A DNA stretch of 64,000 nt from Sphingomonas sp. DG1-23 (GTDB lineage Bacteria > Pseudomonadota > Alphaproteobacteria > Sphingomonadales > Sphingomonadaceae), in the NCBI RefSeq assembly GCF_030730875.1, contig NZ_JAVAMA010000010.1, positions 1-64,000 on the forward strand, in the 5' to 3' direction. The notes under the pieces were generated by a model. It was not told the DNA's origin. It saw only the letters and a program-made list of their open reading frames with translations, and did no database searches. The position numbers were made by a program, and so were the translations under genes. Positions 27,870 to 35,924 of the stretch are shown in pieces. Position 1 is the stretch's first letter; each line of letters starts with the position of its first letter.

Positions 27870-28298
27870 TCAGCAAATATCGTGCCGTTTTCTGGTAGTG
27901 GCCGGAAGCGCCTCGAGTTCCCGAAGCGCCTTGAGCGCGGCCTTGGCATCTTCGCGCTCGATGAGCTTCTCGATCGCATTCTGGTCGCGATGCGCTTCAC
28001 GGGTGGCGGCGCGGGCGGATTCGAGGCCTTGCTGCGCGACGACGACGCGGCGCTCGGCGGCATGGGCGGACTGGTGAAGCCGGTCGCGATAATGCGCGGC
28101 GGCGATCAGCGAGGTCGCGAACGCAGGTGCGGGCGCCGCGACGGGCGCGACATTGTCGGCGAGGGCGGCGATGCGCTCGCGCAACGTCTGTTCCTGATCG
28201 ACCTTGCTGCGCGCGTGGATTTCGGCGGCACGGACCTGGTCGAGCTGGAGCGTGCGAACCCGCAAAAGCCGTTCGAGCTTCTTCACGGTCCTAGGCAT
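27870..28298 (-). CDS. fliJ: FliJ-like flagellar export coiled-coil protein
   Basis: 142 residues, highly charged and almost entirely helical (KKLERLLRVRTLQLDQVRAAEIHARSKVDQEQTLRERI), as expected for the FliJ stalk that sits in the FliI hexamer. FliJ is poorly conserved, so position between fliI and fliK carries much of the weight. Confidence 0.85.
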   Translation of the reverse strand: MPRTVKKLERLLRVRTLQLDQVRAAEIHARSKVDQEQTLRERIAALADNVAPVAAPAPAFATSLIAAAHYRDRLHQSAHAAERRVVVAQQGLESARAATREAHRDQNAIEKLIEREDAKAALKALRELEALPATTRKRHDIC

Positions 28299-28316
28299 TT
28301 TTGCTGTCCCGCACCG

Positions 28317-28380
28317 GCCCGCTCCCCCACCCGGCCACCCATATGATACTGCCGTTGGGTGGCCGGGTGGGGGAGCGGGC
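28317..28380. repeat. Perfect 25-bp inverted repeat between fliI and fliJ
   Basis: Arms 28317-28341 and 28356-28380 are exact reverse complements (left arm begins GCCCGCTCCCCCACCCGGCC) with a 14-base loop. No T-tract follows on the transcribed strand, so it is more likely a REP-like element or an RNA-stability hairpin than an intrinsic terminator. It lies within the fli run, where transcription should continue. Confidence 0.85.
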
Positions 28381-28396
28381 TGGCACCGTCGTCAGG

Positions 28397-29725
28397 TCAC
28401 GCATCGCCGAACACGCCGGTCAGCTCGGCGACGGCGTCGGGCAACGCCACTATTTCGTCCGCGCCCTGGCGGATATATTCCATCACCGCGGGGTGGCAGG
28501 CGATGGCCGCATCGATCTCGGGATCCGCGCCGGGGCGATACGCGCCCATCAGCACGAGATCGCGATTTTCCTCATAGGTGGCGAGGTGGCGGCGCAGCAC
28601 GCGCGCGGCGTGGACATGCTCTCTCGCGGCGATGTCGGTCATCACCCGGCTGACGGAAGGTCCGAGATCGATCGCGGGATAGACGCCGCGCTCGGCAAGC
28701 GCCCGGCTGAGCACGATATGGCCGTCGAGGATCGAGCGGGCGCTGTCGACGACCGGGTCGTTGCCGTCGTCGCCATCGGCGAGGACGGTGTAGATGGCAG
28801 TGATCGACCCGCCCGACGACACGCAGGTGCCGGCGCGTTCGATCAGGCTGGGCAGCATCGCGATGGCGCTCGGCGGATAGCCGCGCGCGCTGGCGGGCTC
28901 GCCGAGCGCAAGGCCGATCTCGCGGCCGGCATGCGCGACACGAGTGAGCGAATCCATGATCAGCAGGACCTTCTTGCCCTCGGCACGGAAGGATTCCGCG
29001 ATGGCGGTGGCGCGGAGCGCGCCGCGGATGCGGAGCACCGGCGAATGGTTGGCGGGGACGGCCACCACCACCGAGCGCGCGCGCGCGGCACCGAACACCT
29101 TGGTCTCGAGGAAATCGGCGACTTCCCGCGAGCGCTCGCCGATGAGGCCGACCACCACGACATCGGCCTGCGCCGCGCGGACGATCATCCCGAGCAGCAC
29201 CGACTTGCCGACCCCCGAGCCGGCCATGATGCCGACGCGCTGGCCCTGGCCGATGGTGAGCAGCCCGTTGATCGCGCGCACGCCGACGTCGAGCGGCTCG
29301 AGCACCCGGCCGCGATCGAGCGGCGACTGGAGCTTGCCGGCGAGCGGCCATTTGCGCGCGCCCCGGATCGGCCCGAGCCCATCGATCGGCTTGCCCGCAC
29401 CATCGACGACACGGCCGAGCAAGGCGGCACCGACTTCGGCCTCGCCGGGCGAGCCGACCGGCCGCACCGGCGCATTGGGGAGCAAGGCGGCGGGGCCACC
29501 GAGATTCATCATCAGCGTCTTGCCGCCGCGGAATCCGATCACTTCGGCCTCGACGCGGCTGGCGCCGTCGCCGATCGCGCAGACCGTGCCGACCGGGAGC
29601 GAGAGCCCGACCGCTTCCATCAGCAGGCCGTCATAGGAAGACAGGCGGCCCGACACCTTGGCGCGGGGCGCAAAATCGCGGCAGCCGAGGCCGTCGAGAT
29701 AATCGTCGGTGAACTTGTTCAGCAT
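28397..29725 (-). CDS. fliI: Flagellar export ATPase FliI
   Basis: 442 residues. Walker A is GSGVGKSVLLG (about 158-168), Walker B is KKVLLIMDSLTR and the ATP-synthase signature PSLIERAG is present. The hexamer unloads chaperone-cargo complexes at the export gate. ATG at 29725 gives the normal length and overlaps fliH by 7 bp. Confidence 0.96.
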   Translation of the reverse strand: MLNKFTDDYLDGLGCRDFAPRAKVSGRLSSYDGLLMEAVGLSLPVGTVCAIGDGASRVEAEVIGFRGGKTLMMNLGGPAALLPNAPVRPVGSPGEAEVGAALLGRVVDGAGKPIDGLGPIRGARKWPLAGKLQSPLDRGRVLEPLDVGVRAINGLLTIGQGQRVGIMAGSGVGKSVLLGMIVRAAQADVVVVGLIGERSREVADFLETKVFGAARARSVVVAVPANHSPVLRIRGALRATAIAESFRAEGKKVLLIMDSLTRVAHAGREIGLALGEPASARGYPPSAIAMLPSLIERAGTCVSSGGSITAIYTVLADGDDGNDPVVDSARSILDGHIVLSRALAERGVYPAIDLGPSVSRVMTDIAAREHVHAARVLRRHLATYEENRDLVLMGAYRPGADPEIDAAIACHPAVMEYIRQGADEIVALPDAVAELTGVFGDA

Positions 29726-30444
29726 GCGGGCGGGATCGGAACGCGGTCGATCGCGAGCGCGAGTTGCTCGAGCCAGATCTCGGGACCATCCTCGACGATC
29801 GTCGAGGCGCTTTCGATCACGAAGCTGCCGCGGGTGACATGCGGATCGCCGACCGGAAAGATCGCCGCGGGGAGCTTGCCCTGGACGAGCGGGACATCCT
29901 CGGGGTGCAGCCGCAGCAAAGCCGATTCGGCGCCGTCGGCGAGCAAGTCGACCGCGGCGGCGATCCGTGCGGCGAGGATATCGGGCGCGATACCGGCGTC
30001 GCCGATCATCCGCTGAACGAGATGGAGCACGGTCTGGCGGAGATGCCCCGCCATCCGCTCGCGATCGAAATGCGCGCCCGCGGCGAGCGCTTCCGACACC
30101 TGATCGAGCAAGGCGGCCTCGCGGGCGCGGGCCTCCCCTAGTTCGGCGAGCGCGGCGGCGCGGCCCTCGGCGAATCCCGCTTCGTGCGCGGCGGCGATCG
30201 GGTCGACGAACGCTGCCGGGGTCGCCGGCGCCTCGGCCGCGAACGGATCCCAACCCTCGGTGGGGTTCGTTCCCGGATCGGCGGGCGAGAAATGGCGCGG
30301 CGACACCGCGGGCTCCTCGAAGCCGCGGCGGCCGATGCTGCCGACATCGGCGGCGGCAAAGGCGCTACCCTCGCCGAAGGCGCGCTGGAGCACGTGTGCG
30401 GCGGCATGGATGCGGCCGGCGAAGCCGGGGGCGAAATCAGACAT
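29719..30444 (-). CDS. fliH: FliH-like flagellar export ATPase regulator
   Basis: 241 residues. The disordered Pro-rich N-terminus is followed by an Ala/Glu-rich helix with AGFAEGRAAALAELGEARAREAALL, and then a globular C-terminal domain (LHPEDVPLVQGKL, VTRGSFVIES). FliH dimers regulate FliI and anchor it to FliN. The identification rests partly on position between fliG and fliI. Confidence 0.88.
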   Translation of the reverse strand: MSDFAPGFAGRIHAAAHVLQRAFGEGSAFAAADVGSIGRRGFEEPAVSPRHFSPADPGTNPTEGWDPFAAEAPATPAAFVDPIAAAHEAGFAEGRAAALAELGEARAREAALLDQVSEALAAGAHFDRERMAGHLRQTVLHLVQRMIGDAGIAPDILAARIAAAVDLLADGAESALLRLHPEDVPLVQGKLPAAIFPVGDPHVTRGSFVIESASTIVEDGPEIWLEQLALAIDRVPIPPAC

Positions 30445-31447
30445 AATCGTCGTCGCCGCCCTTGCCCGGCATCTGCAGCGTGCCGTCCTTCACGAGGCCG
30501 CGGGCGATCGCGATCATCACCTTCTGCGCATCGAGCACATCGGCGAGCTTCATCGGCCCGCGCGCTTCCATCTCGTCGCGGATGCCGTCGGCGGCGCGGC
30601 TCGACATGCAGCCGAGGAAGCGATTGCGGACATCCTCCTCGACTCCCTTGAGCGACTTGGTGAGGATGTCGGCATCGACGCTGCGGATCAGCGTCGAGAG
30701 ATTCTTGTCGTCGAGCTCGAGCAGATTGTCGAAGACGAACATCGCTTCCTCGATCGCCTTGGCCACTTCCCGGTCGATCTTGGCGAGCTTGGGCATCACC
30801 CTTTGCTCGGTGAGCTTCCGCGCGCCCGACAGGATCTTGGCAGCCTCGCGGGTGCCGCCGAGCTGGAGCCCGATCGATTTCCGGGCGCTGCGGGCCCGGC
30901 TGGCGAGCATCGCCTTCAAGGTCTCGATCGCCTCGGGCGGCACCGGACCCAATTTGGCGACGCGGCGCAGGATCTGCGGCTGAACGTCCTGCGGCAAGTG
31001 ATCGAACACCTGCGCGGCGACTTCGGAATCGAGCTGGGCAAGCAACACCGCGGCGATCTGCGGATGCTCCTCGGCGATCATCGCGGCGATCTCTTCGGGC
31101 TCGAACCATTGCAATTGCTCGAGCCCCGCATTGGCGGCGGGCGGCATGATCCGCGCGAGCACGCCCTCGGCGCGTTCGCTGCCGAGCGCCCTGGTCATCA
31201 TGCCGGCAATCTGCGGGCGCGGATCGAACACCACGCTCGAACGGCCGCGCGCCTTGAACACGAAATCGTCGAGCACCTGATCGACTTCGGCCTCGCTGAC
31301 GTCGGCGACGGTGAACATCGCCTTGCCGAGATCGCGGACCTCATCGGGATCGAGCTTCTGGAGGATGGCCGCAGCCTCTTCCTCGCCGACCAGCATCATC
31401 AGCACCGCGGCGCGCTCGACTCCGTTGAAACTGCGCAACGCGTTCAT
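30437..31447 (-). CDS. fliG: Flagellar motor switch protein FliG
   Basis: 336 residues. N-terminal FliF-binding, middle (EEIAAMIAEEHPQIAAVLLAQLD, with EHPQ motif) and C-terminal torque domains are all present. The last contains the charged helix VDADILTKSLKGVEEDVRNRFLGCMSSRAA. FliG transmits stator force and sets rotation direction. It overlaps fliF and fliH. Confidence 0.97.
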   Translation of the reverse strand: MNALRSFNGVERAAVLMMLVGEEEAAAILQKLDPDEVRDLGKAMFTVADVSEAEVDQVLDDFVFKARGRSSVVFDPRPQIAGMMTRALGSERAEGVLARIMPPAANAGLEQLQWFEPEEIAAMIAEEHPQIAAVLLAQLDSEVAAQVFDHLPQDVQPQILRRVAKLGPVPPEAIETLKAMLASRARSARKSIGLQLGGTREAAKILSGARKLTEQRVMPKLAKIDREVAKAIEEAMFVFDNLLELDDKNLSTLIRSVDADILTKSLKGVEEDVRNRFLGCMSSRAADGIRDEMEARGPMKLADVLDAQKVMIAIARGLVKDGTLQMPGKGGDDDYV

Positions 31448-33090
31448 GCCGCGTCCGCCTTGATCATGTCGCGCACCGCGAGCGCGGCGCGGGCGGGGTT
31501 CTCGCGGGTGAAGCCGCGCACCAGACCGACGCGATCGTCATAGCTGTTGCCGCGGTCTTCGAGCATGTCGATCGACACGCTGGGGAGCGGCGCAGGCGCA
31601 CCCTCGGCATTGGGATTGCCGATCGGAAGGCCGGGGCGCTGGGTGGCGTCCTCGCGCTTCTTGAGCAGCGCCCTGGAGAGCGGGCGGACGCCGAGGAAGA
31701 GCACGAGCAGGGCAATCACCAAAGCGGTCGCGTTGCGCGCGGCCATCGGCACCCATTCGGCTTCGTACCATGCCGGGCCGGTCTTGGCGGCGTCGGCTGC
31801 GGCGCTGAACTTGCGGCTGATCACGGTGACCTGATCCTGCCGCGTCGCGTTGTAGCCGACCGCGGCGCGAACCAGCTCGCTGAGCTGATTGATCTCGGCA
31901 ATGCCGCGCGGCTTGCCGTTCTCCTCACGCAGCACCACCGCGACCGAGAGCCGGCGGACATTGCCGGGCGTGGCGCGGGTGACCGAGATTTCCTTGCCGG
32001 TCTCGTAGGTGCGGGTGAAACTGTCGCTCTGCTTGGTCTGCGGCGCCGCGGCGGGGGCGGCAGGCGTGATCGCAGCGGCACCGCCGGCGTTGGGCGCAAC
32101 CAAGGTGCTGGCCGGGGGCGGGGTGTTGGAAAGCGTGCCCGGAATCCCGCCCGGAGTCTGGCCGTCCTTCGAGGTTCCGGTCCATGCGCCTTGTTCGGCG
32201 CGCATCACCTGTCCCTGCTTGTCATAGCTTTCGCGGGTAGCCTGACTTTCGTCGAGATCGACATCGGCCTGCACCTCGGCAGTGAAATTGCCTGCGCCGA
32301 CCAAAGGCGTCAGCAACTGGGCGAGCTGCTCGCGATACTTGTCCTCGACGCGGCGCTGGAAGTCGATCCGCGTATCGCCGGCGCTGGCGTCCTTGCCGCC
32401 CGATCTGGACAGCAACGCGCCCATCTGATCGACGATCGTCACGGCATCGGGCTGCATTCCCGGCACCGACGAGGCGACGAGATTGACGATCGCGCGGATT
32501 TGCGCGTCGCCGAGCGCGCGGCCCGGCTGGAGCTTGACGATGACGCTGGCCGAGGGCGCGGCGCGATCACGGACGAAGGCCGAGGCCTCGGGCGTGGCGA
32601 GATGGACGCGCGCCTCGGCGACGGCGTCGATCTCCTGGATCGAGCGGGCAAGCTCGGTCTCGCGCGCCTGACGGAGGCGCTCGCCCTCGACTGCGCGGCT
32701 GACGCCCATCGGGAGATTGTCGAGAATCGCGTAGCCGCCCGGCGCGGCCTTGGGCAGGCCTTCGCTGGCGAGGAGCATCCGCGCCTTGTGATACTCTTCC
32801 TCGGCAACGGTGATTGAGCCCGAGCCGTCGATGCTGTTGGCGATATTGGCGCCGTCGAGTGCCGACGAGATCGCCGCTTTGTCGGCATCGCTGACATTGG
32901 CGAACAGGATGCGCTGGGGCGAGGTCGACACCATCGACCAGGCGATGAAGCCGGCGAGGACGAGGCCGATGAGGAAGACGAACGGCAGGCTGCGCTTGAC
33001 CGCAGGCTGGCCGAGCAGGCCGCTGACCTGCTTGAGCGGTTCGAAGCGAGCCGGGGTGCCGGCGTCGGTGGGTGCGAGGGCATTGCTCAT
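31444..33090 (-). CDS. fliF: Flagellar MS-ring protein FliF
   Basis: 548 residues. The first membrane helix lies near 33-55 (SLPFVFLIGLVLAGFIAWSM). The YscJ/FliF ring-building domains follow (RILFANVSDADKAAI, LARSIQEIDAVAEARVHLATPE). The second helix is near 450-470 and a FliG-binding tail ends the protein. It forms the MS-ring that seeds basal-body assembly. It starts 4 bp after fliE. Confidence 0.97.
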   Translation of the reverse strand: MSNALAPTDAGTPARFEPLKQVSGLLGQPAVKRSLPFVFLIGLVLAGFIAWSMVSTSPQRILFANVSDADKAAISSALDGANIANSIDGSGSITVAEEEYHKARMLLASEGLPKAAPGGYAILDNLPMGVSRAVEGERLRQARETELARSIQEIDAVAEARVHLATPEASAFVRDRAAPSASVIVKLQPGRALGDAQIRAIVNLVASSVPGMQPDAVTIVDQMGALLSRSGGKDASAGDTRIDFQRRVEDKYREQLAQLLTPLVGAGNFTAEVQADVDLDESQATRESYDKQGQVMRAEQGAWTGTSKDGQTPGGIPGTLSNTPPPASTLVAPNAGGAAAITPAAPAAAPQTKQSDSFTRTYETGKEISVTRATPGNVRRLSVAVVLREENGKPRGIAEINQLSELVRAAVGYNATRQDQVTVISRKFSAAADAAKTGPAWYEAEWVPMAARNATALVIALLVLFLGVRPLSRALLKKREDATQRPGLPIGNPNAEGAPAPLPSVSIDMLEDRGNSYDDRVGLVRGFTRENPARAALAVRDMIKADAA

Positions 33091-33094
33091 CGGA

Positions 33095-33445
33095 TCAGAC
33101 CGGCATGCTCATGATGTCCTTGTATGCGGACAATAGTTTGTTGCGGACTTGCAGGGTCGCCTCGAAGCCGACCGAGGCCTGCTGGCGGGCGAGCATCACC
33201 TTGGCGATGTCGATGGTTTCGCCGCGTTCATAGGCTTCGGACAGCGCACCGGCCTGCGCCTGCGCCTGGTTGACCGACTTGAACGCGTCCTGAAACGTGT
33301 CGACGAAGCTCGCCGGCTTGCTCTCGGCGGGCGCGGTCGGGGTCGGCGCCTGCTGGGCGCGGCCGAGCGCGGCGTTGCGCTCGAGGATCTGCGCGCGGAG
33401 CGCGAGGACGCGGTCGACGCTCATCGGCGCGGTGACGCCGCTCAT
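33095..33445 (-). CDS. fliE: Flagellar hook-basal body protein FliE
   Basis: 116 residues. The C-terminal FliE pattern FVDTFQDAFKSVNQAQAQAGALSEAYERGETIDIAKVMLARQQASVGFEATLQVRNKLLSAYKDIM is complete. FliE joins the MS-ring to the rod and is exported without a Sec signal. The gene overlaps the upstream regulator by 4 bp. Confidence 0.95.
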   Translation of the reverse strand: MSGVTAPMSVDRVLALRAQILERNAALGRAQQAPTPTAPAESKPASFVDTFQDAFKSVNQAQAQAGALSEAYERGETIDIAKVMLARQQASVGFEATLQVRNKLLSAYKDIMSMPV

Positions 33446-34686
33446 GCCGAGATCGCCTGGGCGATGTCTTCACCCTGTTCGCGTGCCTTGGCGAGGCGGT
33501 ACCGCAAGGTGCGTTCGGAGATGCCGAGACGTTTGGCGGTCTCGATCCGGCTGCCGTTGCACTCGGCCAAGGTTTCGCGGATCGCCTGGAATTCATGCAT
33601 CTGGACGATGTTGCTGAGCGTCTCCGGGCGCTCCTGCCGCATCTCCGGCCGGCGATCGAAGATCAGATGCTCGGGCGCGATCACATCGCCCGGCGCGAGC
33701 AGGAGCGCGCGCTGGATGACGTTCTCGAGCTCGCGGACATTGCCCGGCCAATCGTGATCGGTGAGGATCTCGACCGCTTCGGCGGTGATCCACGGCAGCG
33801 ACGAACGGGTGCCCGCGTGACGCAGCACCATCGCCGCAGCAAGCGCGGCGATGTCGCCACCGCGCTCGGCGAGCGCCTTGGTGGCGAGCGGGAAAACGGC
33901 GAGACGATAATAGAGATCGGCGCGGAAGCGGCCGGCAGTGACTTCGCCCTGCAAGTCGCGATTGGCGCAGGCGATGACGCGGACGTCGATCTTCTCGGGC
34001 ACCGTGCCGCCGATCGGAACGACTTCGCGCTCCTGCAGCGCGCGAAGCAATTTTGCCTGGAGCCCGAGCGGCATCTCGGCGATTTCGTCGAGCAGCAAGG
34101 TGCCGCCATTGGCGGCGCGGAAGAAGCCCTGCCCGCCCGACGACGCGCCGGTGAACGAGCCCTTGTGGTGGCCGAACAGCATCGCTTCGAGCATCGTCTC
34201 GGGAAGCGCGGCGCAATTGATCGCGACGAACGGGCCGTCGCGGCGCGTCGAACCCATATGGATCGCCTTGGCGAGGACTTCCTTGCCGGTGCCAGTGGGT
34301 CCGTTGATCAGAACGGTGATGTCCGAGGCGGCGACGCGCTCGGCCAATGCGAGCAAGGCGAGGCTTTCGGGATCGGCGGCGACCGGCTCCCACGGGCCAC
34401 GCGCCATCGCGCTGGCGAAACCGGCGCCGATCGCGGCATCGTCGCTGCCATAATTCAGCCGGGCGGGATTGCCGTCGCGGAAGGGGACGGCGACGCGTTC
34501 GCCTTCGCCGAGAATGAGGGTGCGGGCCGGTGCCGGCAGAACCTCGCCATCGGCGATCAGGAACAGATCCTGCGCGCCGGGCTTGCCGTCCTCGCACGAT
34601 CCGATCGCGAAACCCTGCGCGCGAAGCGCCGAGACGAGAGCGTATTTCTGCCGGAGAACTGCTGCCGAAGGAACGATCGAGCGCAT
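33442..34686 (-). CDS. Sigma-54-dependent flagellar activator (FlbD/FleQ-like)
   Basis: 414 residues. The N-terminal 105 residues have no recognisable receiver domain. The AAA+ domain contains Walker A GPTGTGKE (about 129-136) and Walker B GGTLLLDEIAEM (about 194-205). The sigma-54 contact loop reads GSFTGA (about 176-181) instead of the standard GAFTGA. The C-terminal Fis-type helix-turn-helix is near 378-405 (RIETAKRLGISERTLRYRL). It heads the leftward fli run and overlaps fliE, so it likely activates the sigma-54 promoters found at flgB and upstream of the transglycosylase gene. FlbD and FleQ are the nearest functional analogues; which it is cannot be settled here. Confidence 0.9.
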   Translation of the reverse strand: MRSIVPSAAVLRQKYALVSALRAQGFAIGSCEDGKPGAQDLFLIADGEVLPAPARTLILGEGERVAVPFRDGNPARLNYGSDDAAIGAGFASAMARGPWEPVAADPESLALLALAERVAASDITVLINGPTGTGKEVLAKAIHMGSTRRDGPFVAINCAALPETMLEAMLFGHHKGSFTGASSGGQGFFRAANGGTLLLDEIAEMPLGLQAKLLRALQEREVVPIGGTVPEKIDVRVIACANRDLQGEVTAGRFRADLYYRLAVFPLATKALAERGGDIAALAAAMVLRHAGTRSSLPWITAEAVEILTDHDWPGNVRELENVIQRALLLAPGDVIAPEHLIFDRRPEMRQERPETLSNIVQMHEFQAIRETLAECNGSRIETAKRLGISERTLRYRLAKAREQGEDIAQAISA

Positions 34687-34810
34687 GTGTGACCCCCTGT
34701 TGTGAGCGTTCTTTGGGGCAAGGTTGGTTAACGCGCCGTAAAACTACGTAACGACGCACTTCTGCGGTCCCCGCCCGTCTACGCGCGCGCGTGATGGACG
34801 ATTTTTTTGC

Positions 34811-34837
34811 TTAAGCCGGGAAATGCGCTGCCGTTCC
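34811..34837 (+). promoter_or_regulatory. Candidate FliA (sigma-28) promoter of fliC
   Basis: TTAA, 15 bases, then GCCGTTCC, preceded by GATTTTTTTGC. The same layout and the identical GCCGTTCC occur upstream of flgM, and a relative precedes motA. The -10 element shares the GCCG core of the enterobacterial sigma-28 consensus (TAAA-N15-GCCGATAA). The transcript would have a leader of about 60 bases. Confidence 0.65.
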
Positions 34838-34903
34838 TTGGCTTGGCGGCTCCGCTTTCCCGTTCAGGGGGGACGCGGGAAGCCGACGAGCATGGAGATG
34901 AAC

Positions 34904-35734
34904 ATGACTGTTATCGGAACCAACATCGCCTCGCTGCGTGCTTCGAACGCTTCGAACTCGGCGAACAAATTGCTGGGCACCGCGATGGAGCGCCTGTCGA
35001 CCGGCAAGCGCATCAACAATGCGAAGGACGACGCCGCCGGCCTCGCCATCGCTTCGACGATGACCGCATCGATCCGCGGCATGAACCAGGCGATCCGCAA
35101 CGCAAATGACGGCATCTCGCTGGCCCAGACCGCCGACGGCGCGCTGGACGAAGTGAGCAACATGCTGCAGCGCATCCGCGAGCTGGCGGTCCAGTCGGCT
35201 TCGGGCACCTATAGCAGCACCGACCGCGCCAATCTCGACAAGGAAGCGACTGCGTTGACCACGCAGATCCAGTCGATCCTCAAGGACACCAAGTTCAACG
35301 GCGTCACGGTGTTCGATTATGCCGCGACCGACACGGCGAGCGACGACGTCACCATCCAGGTCGGCATCAACAGCACCGACACCGTCGCGCTGACCAAAGC
35401 GTTCTTCGACAGCGACAATTTCGAGGCCGCCGACTTCAAGGTCGACACCGCCACTGCCGCCGGCACCACGCTGACCAATGCCGACGCCGCGCTGACCGCG
35501 GTCAACACCGCCCGCGCCACGCTCGGTGCGTCGCAGAGCCGGCTCGAATCGGTGGTCAACAACCTGACCACCAACGTCACCAACCTGTCGGACGCGCGCA
35601 GCCGCATCGAGGACGCCGATTTCTCGGCCGAGACGACCGCGCTCGCCAAGGCGCAGATCCTGTCTCAGGCTTCGACGGCGATGCTCGCCCAGGCGAACCA
35701 GAGCCAGCAAACGGTTCTTTCGCTGCTCCGTTAA
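34904..35734 (+). CDS. fliC: Flagellin
   Basis: 276 residues, short for a flagellin. The conserved N-terminal D0/D1 ([21 protein letters not shown] to [28 protein letters not shown]) and C-terminal D1/D0 ([30 protein letters not shown] to QQTVLSLLR) are both complete. Only about 90 residues of variable domain lie between them. Start at 34904 has GGAG six bases upstream; two earlier in-frame ATGs (34892, 34898) are less well placed. It is the only flagellin gene in the window and stands alone, followed by a terminator. Confidence 0.97.
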   Translation: MTVIGTNIASLRASNASNSANKLLGTAMERLSTGKRINNAKDDAAGLAIASTMTASIRGMNQAIRNANDGISLAQTADGALDEVSNMLQRIRELAVQSASGTYSSTDRANLDKEATALTTQIQSILKDTKFNGVTVFDYAATDTASDDVTIQVGINSTDTVALTKAFFDSDNFEAADFKVDTATAAGTTLTNADAALTAVNTARATLGASQSRLESVVNNLTTNVTNLSDARSRIEDADFSAETTALAKAQILSQASTAMLAQANQSQQTVLSLLR

Positions 35735-35813
35735 GCGCGTGCCGGTCGGGGTGTCACCCCCCTGACAGGCACCGCGGCCGGTCACCTCTCCGCGTTGGAG
35801 AGTGCGCAAGAGG

Positions 35814-35850
35814 AACCCCGGTGGTCCGCGTGACCGCCGGGGTTTTCCTT
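35814..35850 (+). terminator. Intrinsic terminator after fliC
   Basis: A 12-bp stem (AACCCCGGTGGT / ACCGCCGGGGTT, one G-T pair) with a 7-base loop is followed by TTTTCCTTT. It lies 80 bp after the fliC stop and separates it from the GH3 gene. Confidence 0.8.
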
Positions 35851-35865
35851 TGCCCGAGGTTGTGA

Positions 35866-35881
35866 CTGGTAGCGCTACCAG
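35866..35881. promoter_or_regulatory. LacI-family operator before the GH3 gene
   Basis: CTGGTAGCGCTACCAG is a perfect 16-bp palindrome matching the general LacI/GalR operator pattern TGgTAnCGnTAnCA. It lies 44 bp before the chosen GH3 start, in repressor position. No LacI-type gene is in the window, so the regulator would act from elsewhere. Confidence 0.75.
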
Positions 35882-35924
35882 AAATGGGTTAGCCTCGTTC
35901 CAGACGATAATGGAGAGGCCGAGA

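Noticed and set aside
28317..28380. Treating the fliI-fliJ palindrome as an intrinsic terminator.
   Set aside because: No T-tract follows on the transcribed strand, and stopping there would cut off fliI and fliJ from each other within a continuous operon.
34796..34810. TGGACG...TTGC as a sigma-54 promoter for fliC.
   Set aside because: The GG-to-GC spacing is 11 rather than the required 10, and a well-spaced FliA-type site lies immediately downstream.
35802..35924. Extending the GH3 gene upstream to 35802 or 35910.
   Set aside because: The 35802 extension would run through the fliC terminator and the LacI-type operator. The ATG at 35910 lacks a ribosome site, while GTG 35925 follows GGAGAGG.
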